The notes beneath the pieces were generated by a model. The model ran no database searches. It was not told where the DNA came from and saw nothing but the letters and a program-made list of their open reading frames with translations. The position numbers were made by a program, and so were the translations under genes. A DNA stretch of 38,951 nucleotides from Xanthobacteraceae bacterium (GTDB taxonomy: Bacteria; Pseudomonadota; Alphaproteobacteria; Rhizobiales; Xanthobacteraceae): positions 1-38,951 of the forward strand of contig JALHRD010000040.1 in assembly GCA_022841625.1 (NCBI GenBank). The letters are read 5' to 3'. Positions 14,879 to 22,158 of this stretch are shown here, piece by piece (within the stretch, counting starts at the first letter, position 1; every line of letters starts with the position of its first letter).

Positions 14879-16270
14879 TCACATTGGGAGCTTCAATGTT
14901 GCACGTAGTCCCCCTTCCGACCGGTTGGCAAGCGTCAGCGTGCCACCATCCGCCTGCACGATCGACAGCGCAATGGCAAGTCCGAGGCCGACGCCGCCGG
15001 TGTCGCGGCTGCGCGAACCCTCGACCCGGTAGAACGGCTCGAACACGCGCGTAAGGTCCCGCTCCGGAATGCCGGGGCCTTGGTCATCGATGACGATCTC
15101 GACCGCGGCCGGCGTGGCACGCACGTCCGCATGCGCGGTCTTGCCATACTTGATCGCGTTGTCGAGGAGGTTACGGACCGCGCGCTTGAGCGCGGCCGGT
15201 CGGCAGGCGTGAACGAGCGGCGCCGACGGCGCCATCGTCACGGCAAGCCCGGCTTCCGCCATGTCGTCGGCGATGCTCTGCACCAGCGCCGTCACATCGG
15301 TGGGGCGTGGCGTCTCGGCCAGCGACTCGTCGCGCGCGAACTGAAGCGTGGCGCCGATCATGGCGTCCATCTCGGCGATGGTCGCGAGCATCCGCTCGCG
15401 CTCCTGCGGGTTCTCGACGGTCTCGGCGCGCAGGCGGAGCAGCGTCAGCGGCGTGCGCAGGTCGTGCGAGATCGCCGCCAGCATGCGGGTGCGGTTGTCG
15501 ACGAGGGCGCGCAACCGTGCCTGCATGGTGTTGAAGGCGCGTGAGGCGCGTTGCGTTTCGATCGACCCGCTTTCGGGGACCGGCGGCGCGTTCAGATCGC
15601 CGCCTAGGCGCTCGGCGGCCTCGGCCAGCGACGACAACGGCGCGGTCACCCGGCGCACCGCCCAGATCGAAACGCCGAGAATGATGAGCGCCATCATTGC
15701 CATCGAGATCAGCAGCTGGCGCGACGGTGCGGGGCCGGTGTCCGGCAACGCGGTGACGAAGTTCAGCCATCCGCCGTCGGTCAGCGGCACCGCGACCGAA
15801 AGACCGCGGAAGCCGGCTTGCATCGTCATATAGCCGCCGCCCATCTTCGGACCCGGGCCCATCATGATATGAGGATGGTCGAACCTGTCGCTTGCCGCCA
15901 ACGATACCGACACGACCGGCTGTCGCCCCGCTCCCAGCGCCAGTTGCTCGACAAGGAAGCTCCTGATCGCATCGGCGATCGGTGTATTGTCCGTGCCGGC
16001 GCCGACCGTCGGCGCGGCCGACAGCGAAACCCGGAACATCTGCTCGCTCGAAGCCGTCACGATGCGCTGACGCCATTCGCGCGGCGCGTCCTGCACCAGC
16101 CGCGTCAGGTTGGCGATGCGCTGCGCCGCCGCGAATCCCCCGACCGCGCGCACGGCCTGCTCGCGATCGGCAGTGAAGATCCAGGAACCCACTGCATGAG
16201 ACACGATCAACCCCGCCAGCAGAATGAGCAGCGTCTGTCCGAATAGGCTCTTGGGAAGAACCCTGATCAT
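14879..16270 (-). CDS. Sensor histidine kinase of the copper two-component system (EnvZ-type)
   Basis: A 463-residue inner-membrane sensor kinase. There are two membrane segments (about 10-30 and 186-205) around a periplasmic domain of about 150 residues, then HAMP (205-258), phospho-acceptor H269 in ISHDLRTP, N box NLLDNAIKYG (367-376), DQGPGIPE, FEPFYR and GGVGLGLA. The periplasmic domain carries a Met/His-rich patch at 131-150 (DHPHIMMGPGPKMGGGYMTM), suggesting direct binding of Cu(I) or Ag(I). The start overlaps the stop of the response regulator by four bases (ATGA). Copper as the signal is inferred from that patch and the neighbours; no classical CusS domain was verified. Confidence 0.9.
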   Translation of the reverse strand: MIRVLPKSLFGQTLLILLAGLIVSHAVGSWIFTADREQAVRAVGGFAAAQRIANLTRLVQDAPREWRQRIVTASSEQMFRVSLSAAPTVGAGTDNTPIADAIRSFLVEQLALGAGRQPVVSVSLAASDRFDHPHIMMGPGPKMGGGYMTMQAGFRGLSVAVPLTDGGWLNFVTALPDTGPAPSRQLLISMAMMALIILGVSIWAVRRVTAPLSSLAEAAERLGGDLNAPPVPESGSIETQRASRAFNTMQARLRALVDNRTRMLAAISHDLRTPLTLLRLRAETVENPQERERMLATIAEMDAMIGATLQFARDESLAETPRPTDVTALVQSIADDMAEAGLAVTMAPSAPLVHACRPAALKRAVRNLLDNAIKYGKTAHADVRATPAAVEIVIDDQGPGIPERDLTRVFEPFYRVEGSRSRDTGGVGLGLAIALSIVQADGGTLTLANRSEGGLRATLKLPM

Positions 16271-16989
16271 TCGTGCGTCACCGCGGGCGTGAACATGTAG
16301 CCGCCACCCCAGACGGTCTTGATGATCTTCGGGTCGGCCGGATCGCGCTCGAGCTTCTTGCGAAGCCGGCTGACTTGCGTATCGATGCTGCGGTCGAGCG
16401 CATTCGCGGTACGGCCGCGAGCGAGATCGAGAAGCTGGTCGCGGCTCAATACCCGCTGCGGCCGTTCCACCAGCGCGATCAGGAGATCATACTCGCCGGT
16501 GCTGAGCGGCATCGTCGCGCCGTCGTCGCGAATGAGTTCGCGCGCGCCGGTATCCAGGCCCCAGCGATCGAATTGGTAACGCTTGGCTCGGGGTTCTGCT
16601 CGGGTCGCCGTCATCGTTTCATGCGTGCGCCGCAGGACCGCCTTGATGCGCGCGATCAGTTCACGGCTACCGAAGGGCTTCGGCAGATAATCGTCGGCGC
16701 CCATTTCAAGTCCGATGACCCGGTCGATCTCGTCGCCCTTGGCGGTGAGCATGATGACCGGGATGTTCGATGCTGCGCGCAGCGTGCGGCAAAGCGACAG
16801 CCCGTCCTCGCCCGGCAGCATCAGATCGAGGAGCACGAGGTCGATCCGGCTGTCGGCCAGCGTCTTGCGCATGGCCTTTCCATCTGCGGCAGTGCTCACG
16901 CGGAAGCCGTCCTTCACGAGCACGCGCGAAACGAGGTCACGGATTTCGCGGTGATCGTCAACGATGAGAATGTGCGGGGCACCCTGCAT
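16267..16989 (-). CDS. OmpR-family response regulator
   Basis: A 240-residue two-component regulator. The receiver domain has the acidic pair D11/D12, phospho-acceptor D55 (LVLLDLMLPG), the TAKGDE lysine and a C-terminal winged-helix DNA-binding domain (about 135-235, with LSTGEYDLLIAL and RSIDTQVSRLRKKLERD). The ATG at 16989 begins MQGAPHILIVDD; a longer in-frame opening to 17217 is rejected because it runs through the divergent gene. It overlaps the kinase gene by four bases. It is divergent from the His/Met-rich protein and oxidase genes, with an inverted repeat in the shared upstream region that it may bind. Confidence 0.92.
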   Translation of the reverse strand: MQGAPHILIVDDHREIRDLVSRVLVKDGFRVSTAADGKAMRKTLADSRIDLVLLDLMLPGEDGLSLCRTLRAASNIPVIMLTAKGDEIDRVIGLEMGADDYLPKPFGSRELIARIKAVLRRTHETMTATRAEPRAKRYQFDRWGLDTGARELIRDDGATMPLSTGEYDLLIALVERPQRVLSRDQLLDLARGRTANALDRSIDTQVSRLRKKLERDPADPKIIKTVWGGGYMFTPAVTHE

Positions 16990-17060
16990 GGCGACACTAT
17001 AGACCGATGTTTGCAGGGCGTTTCCGCGAAAATGTGTCGGTTTGTTGCCCGGGTGGCGCC

Positions 17061-17075
17061 TGACACACTTTGTCA
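17061..17075. promoter_or_regulatory. Inverted repeat TGACA-N5-TGTCA between divergent genes
   Basis: TGACA CACTT TGTCA is a perfect 5-base inverted repeat with a 5-base spacer. It lies 72 bases upstream of the regulator ATG and 99 bases upstream of the divergent gene. Its position suits an operator for control of both directions. It could also be chance: the arms are short and no second copy was found. Confidence 0.35.
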
Positions 17076-17173
17076 CAGAAATCTTCATTCCTGAAAAACT
17101 TCGGTGAAATCTGTCCTCTCCAATGCACGCGAGCAACGGACTTCTCTGTTGCCCAGGCATTGGAGAGACAGTC

Positions 17174-17479
17174 ATGAAGACGAAAGTACTGCTGATAGGT
17201 GGCATCGCGGTGGCCACGGTGCTAGCCGGTGGATGGGCGTTGGCGCAGACGCAGGGTCACCAGCACGACGCTACCGGCACCGCCGGCGCGGCTCAGCACA
17301 CCCAGGGCATGGGCCCGCACTCAATGGGTCCGGCCCGGATGCAGCAAATGATGCAACACATGGGCCACGGTAATCGTCAGGCCATGACACACGGCGCCCC
17401 GGGAACCACGCAGCCCGGCACGACGCAGCCGCGGGCGGCCGAGCCCGAAGGCGAAACCGGAAACGCACATCAACACTGA
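17174..17479 (+). CDS. Small exported His/Met-rich protein, probable copper binder
   Basis: A 101-residue protein with a signal peptide (residues 1-25, ending LAQ) and a mature part made mostly of His, Met, Gln and Gly: GHQHD, HTQGMGPHSMGPARMQQMMQ, HMGHGNRQAMTH, ending NAHQH. Such low-complexity His/Met tracts hold Cu(I) and Cu(II) and act as periplasmic copper stores. A short repeat GTTQPGTTQP lies at about 77-86. The ATG at 17174 follows GGAGAGACAGTC; an upstream in-frame ATG at 17123 has no ribosome site and would add residues before the signal. It is divergent from the two-component system and ends 100 bases before the CueO-like oxidase gene. Confidence 0.75.
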   Translation: MKTKVLLIGGIAVATVLAGGWALAQTQGHQHDATGTAGAAQHTQGMGPHSMGPARMQQMMQHMGHGNRQAMTHGAPGTTQPGTTQPRAAEPEGETGNAHQH

Positions 17480-17492
17480 CGCCGCTCTGGCG

Positions 17493-17524
17493 ACCCTCTG
17501 GACGGTCATAAGCGTCCAGAGGGT
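17493..17524 (+). other. Perfect 11-bp hairpin between the His/Met-rich and oxidase genes
   Basis: ACCCTCTGGAC (17493-17503) pairs perfectly with GTCCAGAGGGT (17514-17524) around a 10-base loop. There is no T run, so it is not a normal terminator. It may protect the upstream message, attenuate read-through into the oxidase gene or bind a regulator. Confidence 0.6.
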
Positions 17525-17579
17525 ACCACATGCGAACGGCTGCAATGTGCTTGGTCCCATCATTTCCAGAAGGTCATCC

Positions 17580-19157
17580 ATGTCCACCCAGAGATCACTC
17601 AGTCGCCGCCAGGCGCTTCTCTACTCGGCCGCGGGCGCGGCCGGCCTTGCGCTAGGTAGCGTGCCACGGTTCACGGCCAATGCCGCGGCGGCAGCGCGAC
17701 CCTTGCCGATCCCGACTTTGATCGACGCGCGCAATGGCGAACCGGTTGCGCTTGCATTGCAGAAGAGCAGCCACCGGTTCGGATTGGGCGCAGCCGTGCC
17801 GTCAACCGGCATATCGTCCAGCTATCTGGGGCCGGTCGTGCGCGTTCGCTCCGGCGATACGGTTCCGTTTCGGGTCGAGAATCGTCTCGATGAAGAGACG
17901 ACGCTGCATTGGCACGGCCTCTTAATCCCATCTGACGTGGACGGCGGCCCGCACAACTCAATCAGACCCGGTGGCGTCTGGACGCCGGAATTGAAAATCA
18001 ACCAGCCGGCCGCAACACACTGGTTCCATCCGCATCCCCATGGGAATACGGCAAAGCAGGTCTATGGCGGGCTTGCCGGCATGATGATCGTCAGTGACGG
18101 CGGCGACCGCGACCGCGGCCTGCCGGTGGCCTACGGCGTCGACGATATTCCAATCGTGCTTCAAGACAAGCGTTTCGGCCGCAACGGCGCGCTGGCCTAC
18201 GAACCGACCATGATGGACCTGATGCACGGCTTTCAGGGCGACACGCTTATCGTCAATGGTGCAATCGCGCCTGCTGCCAGCGTTCCCGTGGGCTTCGTGC
18301 GCTTGCGCGTCCTGAACGCCGCCAACGCCCGCAACTTCGATCTTCGCTTCTCCGACCGGCGGCCGTTTTACGTCGTCGGCAGCGATGCCGGCTTGCTTGC
18401 GGAACCGGTGGAAGTGCGCAACCTCGTGATCGCGCCGGGTGAACGTTACGAAGTCCTGGTGAATTTTTCCGATGGGCAGCCGGTGGCGCTGGTCACTGGC
18501 CCCGATATTCACCATGGAATGGGTTCAGGGATGATGATGCAGATGCGCCGCGCGCCCGGCTCCGGCGCGACCGAGACTTTCATGACGTTCAATCCCGATC
18601 CAGCTACGAAGGCCGCAATCACCCGGTTGCCACGGCAGTTGAAGACGCTCGCCTCGCCGAATCGCAACGCAGCGATAGCGCGGCGAACGCTCGTGCTCGA
18701 CCCAATGATCGGCATGGGAATGGGCATGATGGGCATGGGCATGATGGGCATGGCGGCGAGGCGTGGCCCGCAAAGCGACTCCAGCGCTGCTGCGGGCGGC
18801 GCCGGTCACGACCATGCTGCCGCGGCCCAGATGATGGGCATCAACGGTCGGCCATTCGACATGCGCAGGATCGACGTCACGACCAAGCTTGGAACCACCG
18901 AGATCTGGGAAATCCGGTCGGCGGCGATGGCGCACCCGTTCCACATGCACGGCGTGAGCTTCCGAATCCTCAGTAACAACGGCAGGCCACCAAACCCTGC
19001 GCAATCCGGCTGGAAGGACGTCGTGCTGGTGGAAGATCGCGCTGAGATTCTCGTCCGGTTCGATCACCCCGCCTCGGCGAAGATGCCGTTCATGTACCAC
19101 TGTCACATTCTCGAACATGAGGATCATGGGATGATGGGGCAGTTCGCCGTCGTCTGA
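17580..19157 (+). CDS. cueO: CueO-like Tat-exported multicopper oxidase
   Basis: A 525-residue periplasmic Cu(I) oxidase. A Tat signal (LSRRQALLYSAAGAAGLALG) is followed by three cupredoxin domains. Copper motifs: HWHG at 110-113, HWFHPHPHG at 147-155, HPFHMHG at 452-458 and HCHILEHEDHGM at 507-518 with C508 and axial Met518. A Met-rich insert at 376-391 (MIGMGMGMMGMGMMGM), followed by GHDH near 410, corresponds to the methionine-rich substrate region of CueO. The start at 17580 follows AGAAGGTCATCC; an upstream in-frame ATG at 17547 is less likely. It is unlike the first oxidase in this window in length and motif spacing, so it is not a recent duplicate. The symbol is by similarity. Confidence 0.9.
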   Translation: MSTQRSLSRRQALLYSAAGAAGLALGSVPRFTANAAAAARPLPIPTLIDARNGEPVALALQKSSHRFGLGAAVPSTGISSSYLGPVVRVRSGDTVPFRVENRLDEETTLHWHGLLIPSDVDGGPHNSIRPGGVWTPELKINQPAATHWFHPHPHGNTAKQVYGGLAGMMIVSDGGDRDRGLPVAYGVDDIPIVLQDKRFGRNGALAYEPTMMDLMHGFQGDTLIVNGAIAPAASVPVGFVRLRVLNAANARNFDLRFSDRRPFYVVGSDAGLLAEPVEVRNLVIAPGERYEVLVNFSDGQPVALVTGPDIHHGMGSGMMMQMRRAPGSGATETFMTFNPDPATKAAITRLPRQLKTLASPNRNAAIARRTLVLDPMIGMGMGMMGMGMMGMAARRGPQSDSSAAAGGAGHDHAAAAQMMGINGRPFDMRRIDVTTKLGTTEIWEIRSAAMAHPFHMHGVSFRILSNNGRPPNPAQSGWKDVVLVEDRAEILVRFDHPASAKMPFMYHCHILEHEDHGMMGQFAVV

Positions 19158-19251
19158 CAACGACGATCGACTCCCGCCAATGCCGACCGATCAATTGCAT
19201 GCAGGTGTGCGATGGCGGCGCTGCGCGGCTGATGGGACCGGGGGCAGGCCG

Positions 19252-19848
19252 TCAGGCGCGCATCAGCGCCGCCTCGCCGACGGCCAGCACCTCGGCGTCA
19301 TCGGTCGCTGGCAATAGGTGGCCGTACAGATCGGCCGTCATCGCCAGCGTGCTGTGGCCCATTCTGACCTGCACCGTCTTGAGCGGCAGGCCGAGGCCTC
19401 CGTCCTGCGGACGCGCCAGGGACCATGAGCAGTACCAATGCCGCAGCGCGTGCAGCCCTGAATACTTGGCCCGCATCACCGGCTGCCCGTCCCCCTCGCC
19501 AAGGATCGGTTTACCCTGGTCATCAAGCGCCGGCACGCTGACGCCGGCGGACAGCCGGCGGATCAGAAGCTCCCGGATCTTGCGCGCGCCCCAATGCGGC
19601 TTCTCGCCTTTGAGCCTGACAATCAGGCCCTCGATCGGCGGCGGCAACTGGTTGGCGTACCACACCGGCCGCCGTGACCGGTCGCTCAAGGCCTCGAGCC
19701 CGTGCTCCTTGTAGCGGTCGAAAATCTTGTAGCCGGTCTTGCGGGATACGCCGAAATCCCGGCAGACGTCCGTCATGGCCTCCCCATCCAACAGGCGGGC
19801 CACAAACCGAAGACGTTCTTCCATCACCGAACTCGCTTTCCACGGCAT
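19252..19848 (-). pseudogene. Chimeric remnant: IS481-type transposase N-terminus joined to tyrosine recombinase C-terminus
   Basis: One open frame of 198 codons joins two unrelated genes. Residues 1 to about 98 (MPWKASSVMEERLRFVARLL, then FGVSRKTGYKIFDRYKEHGL) are the helix-turn-helix part of an IS481-family transposase; its DDE catalytic domain is missing. From about residue 102 the sequence is the C-terminal half of a phage-type integrase: LHALRHWYCSW (HxLRH box) and MGHSTLAMTADLYGHL with the catalytic Tyr. The first catalytic Arg is missing. The junction lies near 19551 beside repeated CCGCCGGC. Neither activity should remain. The frame being open across the joint is noteworthy but may be chance. 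Confidence 0.75.
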
Positions 19849-19917
19849 CAACACCTCCCGCCAAATGGCAAAAAGTGTTACCCATGTGTCCGGTACGAAA
19901 TGTCACCTATGTCTCGG
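19545..19917 (-). mobile_element. Truncated IS481-family element
   Basis: It holds one terminal region and the first third of the transposase. Before the transposase start, the minus strand reads GAGACATAGGTGACA then ACACATGGGTAACAC (about 19915-19875), a doubled motif that I associate with IS481 ends. The other end is lost at the joint with the integrase remnant. Exact boundaries are approximate. Confidence 0.6.
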
Positions 19918-20028
19918 GCCGCTCAAAGAAATTAAAGACACCCGATCGACGAACGGTTGTTGTTGTGCGCCGGGCTTGCCGGCCAGCTTAGACGTTCCGG
20001 CAAGATCCAAACATTGCAAGCATTGGTG

Positions 20029-20874
20029 TTAATCCAGCTTGAATCCCTTCTCGCGCACGAACCCCCCGAAATCCGCGCGTAGCGGTTCGGCATATTGGCG
20101 CGCTTTATCCTCCGACCAGCCGTAGAATTGCGCCTCGCCAAAGCGATCGATATTGCGCTGCTTCCATGGCGGGCGGCCTTCATTGCGGCGGCGGTCATAG
20201 GCCTCGATGTCGGCAGCGAGATCGCGCACGCTGTAGCGGTCATGGTGCACGGTGGTTTCGAGTCCGAGCCGCGGCGAGATGTGGCCGCGCTCGGACGGCC
20301 AGCCGAGACACAGGCCGGCGAGCGGGATCACCCGCTCGGGCAATTGCAAGAGCTCGCTCACCAGCGCCGCATGGTCGCGAATCGCGCTGATCGGGCAGCA
20401 GCCGAGGCCCACGGCTTCGGCGGCGCGAATGAAGGTCGCGAGCACAATCGAGCAATTGGACACCGCGTTGAAAAACAGGTCGAGATGATCGTTGGGGAAC
20501 GGCTTGTTGCGTAAGTGTGCGATCGACGGCTGACGGCGGCCATTGGCGAGGAACACCAGGAACACCGGCGCCGTTCCGATCCAGGGGTTATCGGGAATTT
20601 TTGCCGCAATCTCGCTGCGGATCGCACCATCGTCGACCACCAGGATGTCGCTCTGCTGCAAGTCGCTCTTTGATGGCGCCGACAGCGCGCAGGCGCACAG
20701 CAGCCGCACCAGCTCCGCTGCGACCGGTTTCGGCAGATAGCGCCGGTGGCTGCGATGCGCGGCAATGGCGGCGAGCTCCGCCAGTCCGGCAAGATTGGTA
20801 TCGATCGGCAAGCGCTCGCCAAAGCGCACAGCCAGCGCATCCTGAAGGGCCTTCGCAGCGTCATTATCCGGCAT
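20029..20874 (-). CDS. Nitroreductase-family flavoprotein
   Basis: A 281-residue FMN-dependent, NAD(P)H-using reductase of the nitroreductase superfamily. The characteristic N-terminal stretch is IAAHRSHRRYLPKPVAAELV (about 42-61), with the FMN-contacting RSHRRY and ALSAPSKSDLQ (loop with Ser). The central ATFIRAAEAVGLGCCPISAI and the C-terminal IEAYDRRRNEGRP followed by WSEDKARQYAEPLRADFGGF resemble the NfsA-like group. The ATG at 20872-20874 gives MPDNDAAK; the frame stays open to 20958, but the added N-terminus is unlike the family. It stands next to the integrase remnant, divergent from an MFS gene. Substrate unknown: nitroaromatics, quinones or flavin. Confidence 0.82.
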   Translation of the reverse strand: MPDNDAAKALQDALAVRFGERLPIDTNLAGLAELAAIAAHRSHRRYLPKPVAAELVRLLCACALSAPSKSDLQQSDILVVDDGAIRSEIAAKIPDNPWIGTAPVFLVFLANGRRQPSIAHLRNKPFPNDHLDLFFNAVSNCSIVLATFIRAAEAVGLGCCPISAIRDHAALVSELLQLPERVIPLAGLCLGWPSERGHISPRLGLETTVHHDRYSVRDLAADIEAYDRRRNEGRPPWKQRNIDRFGEAQFYGWSEDKARQYAEPLRADFGGFVREKGFKLD

Positions 20875-20999
20875 GAAGAAGGGTCCGCAATTGCATGGGA
20901 GGGTTGCACGACATCGACGAACGGACGAAGTATGCTTCAGTTTGAAAATTCCAGCCACGTCCCGCCGCCATAAAGTCAGGCTTTTTCAGCACCTCATCA

Positions 21000-22157
21000 A
21001 TGAATTATCGCTTTGTCCTCCCACTCCTGGCCACCGCCGTTCTCGAGCAGACGGTGGTCTCGATCGTGCGCGTGACCACCACTTATCGGGCGGTGGAACT
21101 TGGTTTGTCGGTGGTTTGGCTGGGTGTCATCTCCGCGGTCATTGCCATTCTGCCGCTGATCCTTGCGGTCAAGGTTGGCCGCTATATCGATCAGGGTCAT
21201 GAGGTGCGCACGGCGGTGATTGGCGCCGGGCTTTTGTGCGTGGCCTGCGGCGGATTTGCGCTGTGGTCGTCGCTCGCCGGCCTCTTGATCTTTACTGCGC
21301 TGCTCGGCCTCGGGCACCTGATGCTGGTGATCAGCCAGCAGGTGTTGTGCGCCACCGATCCAAAGCCCGGCGCACTCGAGCGCAACATCGGCAATTACAT
21401 GGTCGCCAATGCCATCGGGCAAGGGCTCGGCCCCTTTATTGTTGGCTATGTCGGCGGCGATGCCAGCGTGCCACCGACGCATTGGTTGTTCGTCGCCGGA
21501 TTTGTCGGTTGCCTGGCGATGTTCGCTGCGACACTGATGCTGCGGCCGGCCGGTGCCCGCGCGCCGCGAACCGAGAAATCCAATCCGATGCCGCTACGCG
21601 ATATTCTCCGGCTGCCGGGCATCCGGGTGATCCTGTTCGTTGGGGTGACGGTGGTGTCCGCCCAGGATCTGATCGTGGTCTATTTGCCGTTTGTCGGCGC
21701 TGAGCGCGGCATGGCGGTAGAGGTGGTGGGGTGGTTGTTGGCGGCGCGCGCGGTGTCGTCGGTGCTATCGCGTTTTCTTTTTGCGCGCCTGCATCAGTCG
21801 ATGGGCCATTGGCGCCTGATGCTGGTGAGCGTGCTGGCCAGCGCGGTTTCTTATGCTGCGATCGCGCTGCCGCTGACGGTTACGGTGATGTTGGTGGTGG
21901 TTTCGATTGCCGGCTTTGCGCTCGGTATTGCGATTACCGCCACCATCGCGGCGTTGTTGAACTTGGCGACGCCGGAGACGCGCGGCACCGCCAATTCGCT
22001 GCGCATCATGGGCAACCGCGCCGGGCAGTTGGTGATTCCGTTCTCGGTCGGTCTGACTGCAGTTGCGACCGGTGCGGCCGGCATCTTTGTGATCATCGGC
22101 GCGAGTCTTGCCGTGGCGACCGCGGTGATGGCGCTGCAGCGCCCAAAGCTGGGTTAG
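21000..22157 (+). CDS. MFS transporter, 12-helix type
   Basis: A 385-residue inner-membrane transporter with about twelve hydrophobic helices and a central cytoplasmic loop (about 187-205, RAPRTEKSNPMPLRDILRLP). Motif A is weakly seen as KVGRYIDQGHEVRTAV after helix 2. The short length and lack of a sugar or drug signature leave the substrate unknown. The ATG at 21000 has no strong ribosome site. It is divergent from the nitroreductase gene (125 bases) and converges on the DHA2 transporter gene with one base between the stop codons. It may export a product of nearby pathways. Confidence 0.8.
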   Translation: MNYRFVLPLLATAVLEQTVVSIVRVTTTYRAVELGLSVVWLGVISAVIAILPLILAVKVGRYIDQGHEVRTAVIGAGLLCVACGGFALWSSLAGLLIFTALLGLGHLMLVISQQVLCATDPKPGALERNIGNYMVANAIGQGLGPFIVGYVGGDASVPPTHWLFVAGFVGCLAMFAATLMLRPAGARAPRTEKSNPMPLRDILRLPGIRVILFVGVTVVSAQDLIVVYLPFVGAERGMAVEVVGWLLAARAVSSVLSRFLFARLHQSMGHWRLMLVSVLASAVSYAAIALPLTVTVMLVVVSIAGFALGIAITATIAALLNLATPETRGTANSLRIMGNRAGQLVIPFSVGLTAVATGAAGIFVIIGASLAVATAVMALQRPKLG

Positions 22158-22158
22158 G

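Noticed and set aside
16990-17217. N-terminal extension of the response regulator
   Set aside because: It would run through the divergent control region and the start of the His/Met-rich gene. Receiver domains begin directly at MQGAPHILIVDD.
18714-18751. Tandem DNA repeat in the second oxidase gene
   Set aside because: The repeated GGCATGATGG-like units encode the Met-rich insert typical of CueO, so the repeat follows from the protein sequence.
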